DNA from: Helianthus annuus
Taxonomy: Eukaryota > Streptophyta > Magnoliopsida > Asterales > Asteraceae
Assembly: GCF_002127325.2 (NCBI RefSeq)
Contig: NC_035436.2
Coordinates: forward strand, 14,642,066 to 14,706,065
Reading direction: 5' to 3'
Length of the DNA: 64,000 nucleotides
How positions within the stretch are numbered: position 1 is the stretch's first letter; each line of letters opens with the position of its first letter. The position numbers were made by a program, and so were the translations under genes. Positions 12,281 to 22,803 of the stretch are shown piece by piece. The notes under the pieces were generated by a model. The model saw only the letters and a program-made list of their open reading frames with translations, was not told where the DNA came from and made no database searches.

Positions 12281-14090
12281 ATCTGTCACACCCCAACCAA
12301 TGGCGGAAACATCGGGATGAGACGAAGTGTGAAGATTGCTCGAGACATCATAACGCTATTTGTGACAATAATTTAATAATTCAAATTTCATTTCCAAACT
12401 TCAAGTAGTCATCAATACAAGATCCCAAATAACAACAAGTTTAATCAAAATAACAAACCAACATAACCAAAATTCGATACAACATATTAAACCTAGCGTC
12501 TAAAGTGTGTATCTAGGCATCGTGCTACCTCTTTCATTTCATCATCATCAACCTGTAACATGTTTAAAATACAATTCAATGCAAAAGCAAAGGCGAGTAT
12601 ACAAGTTTGGTACATACATAGCATAAGATAAAAGTGTGAACAATCCCTCATAGCAAGCATGCGATTCAAGATAAACATTAAATATGGCATGTGTCTAACA
12701 TATCAAACCAAGAAAACGCAACTTGCTCATGACATAACCAAAGTTTCAGTAGAGGCGGGTCGTTAATCCTATAGCGCTACATATGTCAAGGTTAGGCTCG
12801 TACGAAGTTAATGATAAGTTCAACACATAAGAATCACCCAAGTTTAAAGTATCAAGCTATCACGTATACAAGCATGTTATAGGAATGTTCATGTGTTTAA
12901 GCAAAATGTTCATGTGTAAGTTTTTGATAAGTAAACATGTTACACCCCAAAAGTGGTAAAAGTAAAAAGGGGAAAAGTACGAGTATACTCACGGTTTACA
13001 AGTGGTGACTTGAAATTCCGAGAGCAAGTTTGTAGATGAATTAGTTCGGAGCACCTTGTCCTTCTACACAAGGAAACGTAGGTGTGTGAGTTTGGCGTAT
13101 AACGGAAGATTATAGATTCGGAGTTTTTAAAATATATAGAAAGTAACATAGGTGAAAATAATCATCTTGTACACATAACTCTTGTTCTTGACACTATTGG
13201 AACTCAAAAGAGTTGGTATGATTTCATGGATTCTAAGATCCATTAGAGTCGTAACAAGGGCATGGTCATAGATGATGTAACGTCCACTTAACAAATAACT
13301 ATTAAGTCATCATCAAGTCTTAGTTACTTAGATGTATACATATAGAATAGCTTAGGTATTATATAGTTTACAAGTCTTATGATTCAAGCATGAGGTAGGA
13401 GATTAATGTCTCCATTTAGGTACCTCTTTGTGTCATAGAATACATACATGAGGTAGGAAGAGCAAGCTTCCATTTAGGCACCTCTATTGTTCACCACTAC
13501 ACTTGTTGTTATAAACAACAAGGAGGGTCATGAACATACAAGTATCAAGGTATTAACAACAACTAATCTATAGCAAAACATCAAGTAATGAGTGGATTCT
13601 TATGAAGGATAGCCCAAGCTAATCCAACCATCACACATTCAACAAGTTTCACACTTGAACATTACTTGTGGGTAAAACCCTAATTAAAAACAGAAAGTTT
13701 ATGAGGTTTTAGCCTCTGATTTAGATGTCTCAGCCATGTTTTTAAGCTTAACCAACCATAAGAGGGGTTGTAAGCATTAGGACATTGGTTTGAGATGTGT
13801 TTCACACAAGTTAGATGAAGTTTGCATAAGTTTGAAACAAAACAGAAAGTTTTAGTCCATTTTAGGGCAAATCCAAGCCTGATTCTTCCAAGGAAAAACC
13901 AAGGATTCAAACCCAAGGACATAACAAAGCAATAGGAAGAAGAACCAAGTGATTTGGCTAAGAAATAAGCAAGTTACACTCACTTTAGTGAAGTTACAAG
14001 AATCTGTCCAAAACTCAGATTTGTTGCAGATTGAGAGTGAATTTGTGAGGATTAGAGAGTTGTGAAAGTGTCAAATGGGTTGGAGAAGGT

Positions 14091-14102
14091 GGGTATTTAT
14101 AA
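14091..14102 (-). promoter_or_regulatory. E3 LTR core promoter (TATA box)
   Basis: Minus strand TTATAAATACCC. A very similar TATAAATACCCACC string occurs in the E2 LTRs (16244-16256), which supports a conserved core promoter. Confidence 0.6.
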
Positions 14103-14221
14103 TGAATGAGTTAGAAGGTGATTGGAGGTGATTAGAGGTGGATTAAAGGTGATTGGGTGAGGTTGGTTAATGGGATTTCGTGCATAATCAGCTCAAGAAA
14201 CACAATCTGCCGAAAACAGGG

Positions 14222-14272
14222 GCTCGCGTAGCGCGAGCATCAAGCCCCATACCCGTCGCGCTACGCGACGGG
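14222..14272. repeat. Palindromic cassette in E3 5' LTR
   Basis: The first hairpin is CTCGCGTAGCGCGAG. The second (14252-14272) is a perfect 9-bp stem with a 3-base CTA loop, built on GTCGCGCTACGCGAC. Their cores are reverse complements of each other. Confidence 0.8.
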
Positions 14273-14739
14273 GTCCAATTTTCTGGATTAAGTTTGAAAA
14301 ATGACAATTTGGCCCCTGTAGTTCATAGTTTAGGGTTTTTAAGAGTTTTAGGGGATGTTCTTGTTATATAAGCATTGTTTAAGGGCAAGACAAGTATGTT
14401 TATCATAAACCAAGTATAATTGAGTGCATGAATGTCGAAATTAAGTATCGTTCTCGTTCAAAACACGTTCAATGCATAAGTTTAGTTTAATTATAAGTTT
14501 CGCACATAGTTTCCAAGAATAACAATTAGACATTGATTGATTCACGAAGCCGAACATACGAGCATACATAGAGTGTGTATAACATAAATGTAACAAAATA
14601 CAAGCTTCATTAATGATCCAAGTCTCGGTTTGATAATGATTACAAAGAAGGAACGATTACAAGACTACAAAGTTTCCAAAGATCGAAATACGAACAAAGC
14701 TTTCTATAAATGGAAAGTACAAAAGAGCCGGGCGTTACA

Positions 14740-14744
14740 GATAC
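14740..14744. repeat. E3 target-site duplication, right copy (GATAC)
   Basis: Second copy of GATAC. E2 LTR-A resumes at 14745 with CTTCCATTATGCC. Confidence 0.95.
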
Positions 14745-16248
14745 CTTCCATTATGCCCCAAATGGTTTTAAACCCAATTTATGCCTCATAAGGACATTTT
14801 GGTCATTTTAAAGGGTGTAAAAGGGTTTAAATAATAACCTGAGTTACAGGTCTGAGTAAATTAGTAAACCTACTCATTTTACCAAGTTATAACAGTAGGG
14901 TATAAGTCCTTATGTGAAATTTATCAATCTTAATCCTCCTAGACTCCGTAGGGGCGTTTTGGTAATTTCACATATGCTTAAAAGGTCAATACTGGAATTC
15001 TGATCTTAAGATATTCTCCTACTGTTTAAAATATAAAATTTTACTGAATACAACAGTAGGTTTCAACCTCATATGCTTAAATAGGTTCTAGCACATACTT
15101 ATGCGTTAAAAACGCTTAAAAAGGCGATTTGGAGCCATTTCCGGGTTTTATATAGAAAGCTGATATTTTTAAAATTCCGGAAGGCTCAAACTAATTTATT
15201 TAACATATTAGATTAGTAGAAAAAGGTTTGAGGTCAATCGGATATATAAAACTCATTTTATAGCCCAAAAGGGCAAAACCGGCATTAGCCGAATTAAGCT
15301 TAGAACACTAAGTTATGCTCAGCCTAAAATTAAATAAAAATTTCTAAAAATCCCAAAATATTATTTTAATACAGTAGGTACAAAGTTTTGTATAAAAATT
15401 TGGGTTTAGATAGGCTATATGCAATTTACGCTATTTAATTACTAAAGAGGCTTCTAATTACGCTATTGAGCATAACTCCTAATCTAGACCTCAAACTGAT
15501 GTCAAATTTTATGGACAAGTTTATAATTCAGTAGTGAAGGTTTCTATCCTCTCATATTTTCAAAATATCGTTTTAAGGTCAAAAGGGCATAACGGTCAAC
15601 AATTCGGCATATAACGGATACTTGCAAATGAATAGGATAACAAAGGATTCAGGTTGTATAACCTCAGAGGGTTACACTAACCTATAACGTGATCCTAAAG
15701 GAATCCTAAGGCATATCTAAATAAGTCTAATTCGGGTCAGAACTGAAAGTCAAAGCAAAAGTCAACTTTCGCGACTTTCGGCTCCGAACCGAGCCTATAC
15801 TTAGAATTGTCGGGTTGAATCATGTTTAAACATGTTCAACTAATATTTGCCAAGTTATTAAAGTGGCAAAACTGATTTTATGACTTTTATATTAATAGTT
15901 ATGAGTTTCATTTAAAACTAACCCGTTTGACTTTAATTTGACCCGACAAATTAACTAAGTAAACGTGGTAATTAGGAGGCGCCCTTTTGAGGGTTAATTG
16001 CCTACCTAATTACGATCACGTAGCCATGTTCGAAGCGAACCATGGCTCAACCGTTTAAAAGTCAAAGCGTTTATCGAAGACGCTTGACTTTCGGTTATAA
16101 CCACTAAAATTAAACTAAGCATGAAAGGGGACACTTACAAAGGGTCCAAGCAAGGAGGGTTGATCCTAAATTCTCAGGTATGAAGAGCAAAGTCTCCAAC
16201 TTAGAGAATTCAAGATCAAGGTGTGAGTTTGGGGGAAGTTGAGGTGGG

Positions 16249-16256
16249 TATTTATA
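16249..16256 (-). promoter_or_regulatory. E2 LTR-A TATA box
   Basis: Minus strand TATAAATA within CTATAAATACCCACC. The same box occurs in LTR-B near 25540 and LTR-C near 34835. Confidence 0.55.
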
Positions 16257-16433
16257 GGTTTTTCAGAACCGTTAAGATCGTTTATCGATAAACGAGCTTT
16301 GATCTGGATCGTACACCTCTTACCCACTAATTTACAATACCATGGGAGCCCATAGATTGCTTAGAAAACCATTTGCACACTCACAAACAGCTGGAACAGC
16401 TGGAAACAGCTTTCTGCTGATCTGGAGGGGCTT

Positions 16434-16475
16434 TACGGACCGTAAGGTCCATAGCATACGGTCCGTAAGGACCAG
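16434..16475. repeat. Palindromic cassette in E2 LTR-A
   Basis: TTACGGACCGTAA, then TACGGTCCGTA, its reverse complement, 10-12 bases away. Equivalent copies are at 25733-25764 (LTR-B) and 35014-35056 (LTR-C). In LTR-C the first arm is mutated (GGACC to GAACC). The cassette lies roughly 190 bp upstream of the TATA box in element sense. Confidence 0.75.
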
Positions 16476-17764
16476 GTCTGCACATGGCCACTTTCATTAG
16501 TTGACAGTTTTGGCCCCTGCACCCCCAAATGCCATTTCCGACACATCCAAGACCCGTTAAACCATTTTTAAGGCTCTACAAAGATGCCTAAGCATAGGGA
16601 ACATGAAACATGCTCAAAAATATGCCGGATGTCGGTTCGTTTGGTCGTACGGTCCCGTTGTTCGGCTAATTACGACGAAACACGGACGGACGCTAAAAAC
16701 GATCCAAATTACGCGACGGATGGAATTTTATCATGCCACACACTAAAATAAAATATTTTAGTGCTTACATAAATTTTTGGGTGTCCGGGGATATTCAGAA
16801 CGCGAGATATGCGCAAAAGTGCAAACTTGTGCACTTTTTGACACTTTTAGTCCCTGCAAGACATAAAAGTTTATTTTTGCGCACCAAACACCTCTAATCC
16901 TATACCTAAGCTATATAAAGGATAAATATGGTATGTTTAACTTATGAACATATTCCGGAAGGTCCGTCACCATACGATTTGACCTCCTTTTGCAGTTTGA
17001 CGCAATTAGTCCCTTAATTGCGCAAAGTAGCGCGAAATGCCGTTTAATGACATCTAAGCCTTCCATGGCCCATATTAATCATTCCCAAGAATATAATTAA
17101 ATAGTACTATGCTCTCGTTCACTTAAATGGTCACCGAATGGCGTAGATTCAAAAGTTGACGCTGTAGGCCCCTCTATTGCGCAAACTTGCGCATCTCATC
17201 ATTTAATTGCACTGAAGCCTCATCTAATCCATATTAGGCATCCGTAATAGTATTATTAAACATCATGATGCTTCAGGTTCGCTAAAAGGCCATTCAGAGG
17301 TATAATTAAACATATTGACGCTTTTAGTCCCTCTAACTTGCAAAGTTGCGCGTAACTTTACTTATAGGCATAAAAACCTTAGTTGGCCATTACTTGGCAT
17401 TCCCGAGAGTATGATTAAATATCATGAAGCTCCCGGTTGGTTAAAAGGTCACTCAGAGGTAAGAATTAACATGTTGACGCTTTTAACCTTTCATTGCGCA
17501 AACTTTCAATTAATTACGCAAACGGCTACACTTTATCATCAAGTGGCACATTTGTGAATATCACCATCGTGAGAGGTTACTTAGAAACTTATTTTAGGTA
17601 TGCTAACACTTCCAGTCCTTTCAAAATCAAGTTTTCGATTTTTCAAAAAATTTAGTCCCTAAATTTCACTGTTTGACTTCATCAGGGTTTATTACACGTG
17701 TCAATACCTCATTGGACGTGATTTTACGAGGTGTTACATCCTCACCCCCTTAAAAGAAATCTCG

Positions 17765-17870
17765 ACCTCGAGATTTGCTAAAATGCTGGAAGTTTATTTT
17801 GTCGCATGACGGACTTAACTTTCTTAGCATGCCTGGAGTCCTTCCAAGCTCCCAAGTTGACCTCTATATT
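17765..17870 (-). pseudogene. E2 pol C-terminal (chromodomain) remnant, copy 1
   Basis: Minus translation gives GAWKDSRHAKKVKSVM then a basic stretch, stop, and SRSRFLL. The position next to the PPT and the spacing fit the degenerate end of a chromodomain followed by the usual purine-rich 3' tail. The evidence is positional more than sequence-based. Copy 2 is at 27056-27161. Confidence 0.4.
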
Positions 17871-18549
17871 AGGTATATGTATCCCTTTCGAGCATTCTTA
17901 ACCTGCCGGTCCTTAATTGATACAGGTTTCTCATCATATCATAGATCTGCCTATCATATGAGTTAATGCTTCTTGACTTATTGGTGAAACACATCCTTAA
18001 ATCCTTAATGTGTAACGTATCGCGAGATCCGCCAAGCTCCTTAAATAGGTTTTAGCTTATAAGCTATTTGATCTTGATACATTCGATTCCTTCGAATGAT
18101 TTCATATATTCAGAGCTTAGCTAGCCTAACAATTAACAGATTGGCACACCTTTCCAGGGTGATATCTTTTGTTGGACTTTATTTCTTAATAAGAACTTAG
18201 GAGGTTTGCTATTTCCATGAATCCTTGATTCTCTGCCGAATATTGGCAACTTATAAATGATTATGGATTCGCACGATCTTATTCGTTGTTTCCAAGGCAA
18301 CTTTCAGATCCTGATAATTGGACTTACCAATTTCCTGTCTTAACAATAGATGTTTAACATCTTATCTATACAAGGTCTCCCAAGGAGCAGCCTTGATACT
18401 TATATAACAACTATTATAGAAAAGCTAATCTTAAGGTGAGATGGTTATTCCAATCACTGCTTAAAGCTAACCTTAAGGGATAGCTAATCCTTTAAGTCAG
18501 TCGAATAAATCGACGATCCTGGGCGGCTGATGAAAATTCTTAATTGTTG

Positions 18550-18604
18550 CCTAATTAGGGTTGCGGTAATCAATGCATAAGCAAAATGAACCGTCTTTCT
18601 TAAT
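18550..18604 (-). pseudogene. E2 RT remnant, copy 1
   Basis: Minus translation LIKKDGSFCLCIDYRNPN followed by a stop. This matches the conserved RT motif [16 protein letters not shown] of E3 with C and L substitutions. Flanking sequence is too decayed to extend it. Copy 2 is at 27841-27896 and has the same stop. Confidence 0.75.
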
Positions 18605-20188
18605 TAACTATATCGAATCCTCAGAATATTGAGTTAGGCTATATGAATCCTCTATTTTAAAACTTACTTAATCAGGGTTTCGATTCATTCAATGATGGTA
18701 CTAGCCGTCTTGGAGATTTCGCAATAATGCAGCCCTAAGCGGGATGCTGACCTTAACTCTACCTGCCTCTAAGGAGGTAAACGGGGTAATCTTAGGAGAA
18801 GATAATCAGATACGAGAAAGTTATAGAGATTTTCCATATCTCAGGCTCCAGTTCATCCATCAATGCTTGTGTCAAATAAGTGACACATTTAGGTTACAAG
18901 TCCATGAATTTCTTAATTGGGAACATTTACTTGGACAATTCCATTCTGGATATCTTCTTTGAATACCATTAGTTGACTTTTAGTATCATATGATTATTGG
19001 AATATCTTTGGGGTTCCATGCATTAAACCTCCATGTTGATCAGGCATGGGAGCAATCTATGGAACTTATTAAGATACACCAACCCTCATATGGCGCTTTT
19101 TGTCATACCATCTGGTATTCTTAATCGATAGAGATCAAGAGATATCAACTGCATATGCCGACGCACTTCCTCTATAGAGAAGATACTTCAAAAATTTACG
19201 GCTAAAGGTTTCTGATGGGAACAGAAAAATGGTTCTTATGATTTCGCTTGTAAGTTTTACCTTACACTTAATATCTGGGGTTCTTATGGGATATTTTCTA
19301 AAAGTTTGCTAAGCTTGTGGTTTTTTATGAGAAACTTATCAGTACCCGAAACCAAATGAAATTCTTAGTACTAAAATCACAATAGGGGGGTTTATCTAGT
19401 ATCATCATTAATGCGAACTGCCTCTAATCATTCATCAGGAGGGTTTAACGCCTCCAATCTTAATTCCTTTAAACTTAGCTACAAAATCTTTAACAATATC
19501 GGGGCAGTCTTAGCTTGACTGGATATTTCTTAATCTATATAACATGAGCAGCTGAGGTAGATCCATAATGGATTTATAATAAGCAGGCTTTGAACCTTAA
19601 TGTGCCCTCTTATTGCCGGTGCTAACCACCAATAACTATTGCATTAAGCTTAGGCTTTGGGTAATTGGAATAGGGTACTATCTCAGCCAATGAATTAAAA
19701 TCTGCGACATACTATCGACAGTCTAAACTTTTGTGGTGAGAGTCAGAAAATTCTTATTCCATCTTTTTCCACTTCGTGAAACGGATAATAGGTCTTTCTA
19801 ATAAGGTTCTTAACACTTGGTCCACATTTGATGCATCATTATCATTTGCCGCGTTTCTAGCATTGTGACTTTTGTATGTCCCTTCCGAGTTTTCCATACT
19901 CGACGCTTGTTAAATACCAATTTCAACAAGTGCTTAGGCAATCCTTACCATGTGTCTTCCTTGAATTGCCAAGGACTTAATCATAAAAAGAGTCTTGATA
20001 ACTACTTGCTTCTTATTACCCACAATATGGGTTTAGCTATAAGATGACCAATCCATTCCTATCACTATATCGAGTCCCTCTATTTCAACGGAAACAAGGA
20101 CAGTGGAAAAGAATGGTTCCTAATGGATATAAAGCATCCATCTAATATTGTTGAAGTAGTTTCTGGGGTACTATCTACCAACTCTACT

Positions 20189-20971
20189 TTATACTTGACG
20201 CTTAGAGTTTTTAATAGGCAGATTTAATGATTTACAAAATCCATTGTCTACGAAGGACTTATCTGAACCTGAATTAAATAATACTCTGGTACGAGCGTTA
20301 TTGATAAAGAATAGTATCCATTGTGACATTGTGTTCCTGAATAGCCTCTTGAGCATCCATTTAAGAGCTTTCAGCTTTGGTCTTCTCAACCTCTCCAGGC
20401 TGCTTGGTTTTATTTGGACAATTTGTTTTGACGTGCCCTTTTCCACTGCAACTATAGCAGGTTGCGTCCTTTATGTCTTGGCACTCCAAAGTCTTGTGCC
20501 CCTTTCTTGTTACAAATTCCACAAGGCCTAGCTTGTGACTCTTAAAGTGCACTTTCCTTTAGTTGCCTTCTTTGGGCAGCGGGTCTTTATGCGCCTCTTC
20601 TCGCCACAACCATAGCACGTGGCGTCCTTCAACTCCTTGCATTCATGGGTCTCGTGATCCATCTCCTTACAGATGACACATCCCCTAGTCTATTCATAGG
20701 AACATTTTCCGAAGTGCTTCTTCCCGCAGGTTTTACATTTGGGTTTTGCCTCCTTTGGCTTGGACTGGTTACAACTTGGACCAGTCTTACCCTTTTTGTA
20801 ACCCTTATTTGGGATATTCTCGCACTTTCACTTATGATCCTTTAATACTCGGTCCGCTGCTTTGTTTATGGCTATATCTAACATAGCCTGTAACTCGGTG
20901 CTTGTTAAATTCAGTCTTGCATCATCATTCTGATCAACTGGATGATTGTGAGCTTTAGAGGAGTCGACCAT
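20189..20971 (-). pseudogene. E2 gag-like protein with zinc-knuckle array and protease scrap, copy 1
   Basis: ATG at 20971 gives MVDSSKAHNHPVDQNDD, then a helix-like segment LTSTELQAMLDIAINKAAD as at gag N-termini, then a stop. The capsid domain is absent. Instead come five Cys/His modules in a row: CKTCGKKHFGKC, CVICKEMDHETHEC (canonical CCHC), CYGCGEKRRIKTRC (His lost), a frame-shifted CNKKGHKTLEC, and CYSCSGKGHVKTNC (canonical). Two share the spacer KDATCY, suggesting modular duplication. A protease active-site relic VLFNSGSDKSFVDNGF has DSG changed to NSG. At least two stops and one frameshift break it. Confidence 0.7.
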
Positions 20972-22784
20972 TGTGAAGATTTGAAGGCTACTAACCAAGT
21001 AGTAATAATTTATTTAATTATATAGGGAATTGTCGAACTTGATAATTAAATAGCCATGATGCGAATAAACCATAAGGGCCAATAGATAGTATTAAGTTTA
21101 TTTGATTATGTTTTGCCTAGGTTTTTAAATAAACCATCTTTGGCGTTCGCACAGAATCTAATCCTTCTTATTAGACAGGGGATATAAGTCACAACTGTCA
21201 ATGTCGTACAGACACTTTATACAGCACAAGGGCTTGTTTCAAAGGATTCTTTAGATGGCACAACGCCTTGTCACGAGGACAACCTAAAACATAACCAATG
21301 ATTCCTTTGGATCGGAAAACTTCATAACTCATTACCTTTTGACAGGAAGTTATGAATAACTATCTTTATCATGAATACATCTTTGCCCGCAGGGCACATC
21401 CCAGGTGGATGTTTAGATGTGTACATCATGTTCGACGTTTATCAGACATGATCCCTATTGATCGTTTAGGCTAAAAGAGGGGTTGGAAGATTTCTAATAT
21501 AAGGATAACAAGTGTGATTTCATCACATCACCCATTGTCAGGAGTGTTAACACGTTTTCAGGTGTTTAACAAGGATCTGAATCTCTTTAAACAGGTCTTA
21601 CCATCGTAGCTAGGTCCATAACGACATTCAAGCTAGGTTATACCCTTGAGACTCTTTTTTAATATAAATACTGGCAGGAAAGGAAAGATATTTATTTTAT
21701 TTAGGATTTTCATTATAATTATCCTAAATTTATTTAAAATATTACTATGGCACAAAAATCCTAGTCATGTAGACAAGTTTAATTTATAATCAGGATTTTA
21801 CAGAATCGAGGTATTTAGGTTTGAACCACAGTTCATCACCTTTTATTAACAGGGAGTCGTAAGCTACCACTGTCTTTAGTCCCAGAGGACATTTAATTAT
21901 TGCCCGCAGGCACTTCGCCCTTAAGGGCGGTTATATAATTAAGGGAATGATGACCTATGTGATTTTATTGCTTCACAGTTTGTCATAAATGTTAACATAT
22001 GGCCTGTGTGACTTTAACGATTCACAATTTGCCAAAAATGTTAACATACGGCCTGTGTGACTTAACGATTCACAGTTTGCCAATAATGTTAACATACTCA
22101 CAGATGGTAACATGGATTGGAATCCTTTAGATAGGTTTTACCGTCTTGGCCATGTCTGTAGTGACATATAGGCTAGGTTTTACCTCTAAGATTCTTTTAA
22201 TATTTAACGCAGAACAATCCTAAATTGAGATGTTATCAAGGATCTGAATCTAATTGTGGAACTACCATCTCGGCCCTGTCTTAAATGACACATGAGCTAG
22301 GTCTTGCCCTTTTTAGATTTTGCCATCTTATAATAATGGTAGATCTTATAATAGGAACGTTACTTTAAATCTAACCATCCCATTAAAATTTATACAGGTA
22401 CATGGTTGCCCTAAAACGGGACTTCTAAGGAATGATGTTGTCCACAAAGGGACTGAAAGATAAATATGTCCTTATAAGGACTTCTAAGGAAACGATCTTT
22501 AGCAATAGGAATTTCTTCTTCATCTTATTTTATGTTTTCTCCTTGGTTGCACGTTAATCCTAGTCGCAGTACGAAGCTCAGCCTTCCCTAGGCTTCTAAT
22601 GGGGAGAATTTCCATTACGGCTTCTTTGCTTGGCGACATATCAAGAATACATAGAATTGAAAACAAAAATTCTCCAAATAGAGATGAGGGTATTCCTATG
22701 TTAAGTCTAGACTCAGAAGGTTAAGGAATGTGCTATTGTGTCATTGAGATTAAACTCAAAAGGCTAGTGTTTAATTCACTCAAT

Positions 22785-22800
22785 GTTAGCTCTGATACCA
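22785..22800 (-). other. E2 primer binding site, unit 1
   Basis: Minus strand TGGTATCAGAGCTAAC, three bases from LTR-B. Initiator-Met tRNA type. Confidence 0.88.
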
Positions 22801-22803
22801 ACC

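Larger units (their letters stand above)
4214..14739 (-). mobile_element. E3: young, nearly complete Tekay/Del-like Ty3/gypsy element
   Basis: Full 10.5-kb element on the minus strand: 5' LTR 12284-14739, PBS 12263-12280, leader, gag-pol 11297-6702 in one frame, PPT 6668-6681, 3' LTR 4214-6667, with a perfect GATAC target duplication. LTR ends are TG/CA. By eye the two LTRs differ by about eight substitutions and two single-base indels over 2.45 kb, roughly 0.3%. At a commonly used plant rate of 1.3e-8 per site per year that is on the order of 0.1-0.2 million years. It is the youngest insertion of the left nest because it sits inside an E2 LTR. Confidence 0.95.
12284..14739 (-). repeat. E3 5' LTR (right)
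   Basis: 2456 bp. It carries the active-position promoter: TATA box at 14091-14102 and the palindromic cassette at 14222-14272 about 130-170 bp upstream of it. A GAGTATACTC block at 12981-12990 lies far downstream and is shared with the E1 LTR. Confidence 0.95.
2983..17738 (-). repeat. E2 LTR-A (3' LTR in element sense), split by E3
   Basis: Homologous base for base to 22804-27029. Pieces are 2983-4213 and 14740 or 14745 to 17738, with E3 between. On the minus strand a TATAAATA box lies at 16249-16256. Farther upstream in that sense are an 18-bp perfect palindrome TCGTTTATCGATAAACGA (16278-16295) and a TTACGGACCGTAA / TACGGTCCGTA hairpin pair (16434-16475). Confidence 0.88.
17739..22803 (-). 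mobile_element. E2 internal region 1 (decayed gag-pol, non-autonomous)
   Basis: 5065 bp between LTR-A and LTR-B. A PPT (minus TTAAGGGGGTGAGGA) is at 17739-17753 and a PBS (minus TGGTATCAGAGCTAAC) at 22785-22800. Recognisable islands, read right to left, are the gag start and zinc knuckles (20971-20189), a protease scrap, an RT scrap (18604-18550) and a chromodomain-like C-terminal scrap near 17870-17765. About 1.8 kb between the PBS and gag ATG is non-coding leader. Nothing is open over more than about 95 codons, so this element had to be mobilised in trans. Confidence 0.8.

Noticed and set aside
4371..13922. Small minus-strand ORFs repeated at 4371/12493, 4869/12940 and 5609/13680
   Set aside because: They are equivalent positions of the two E3 LTRs, with no protein similarity that I recognise.
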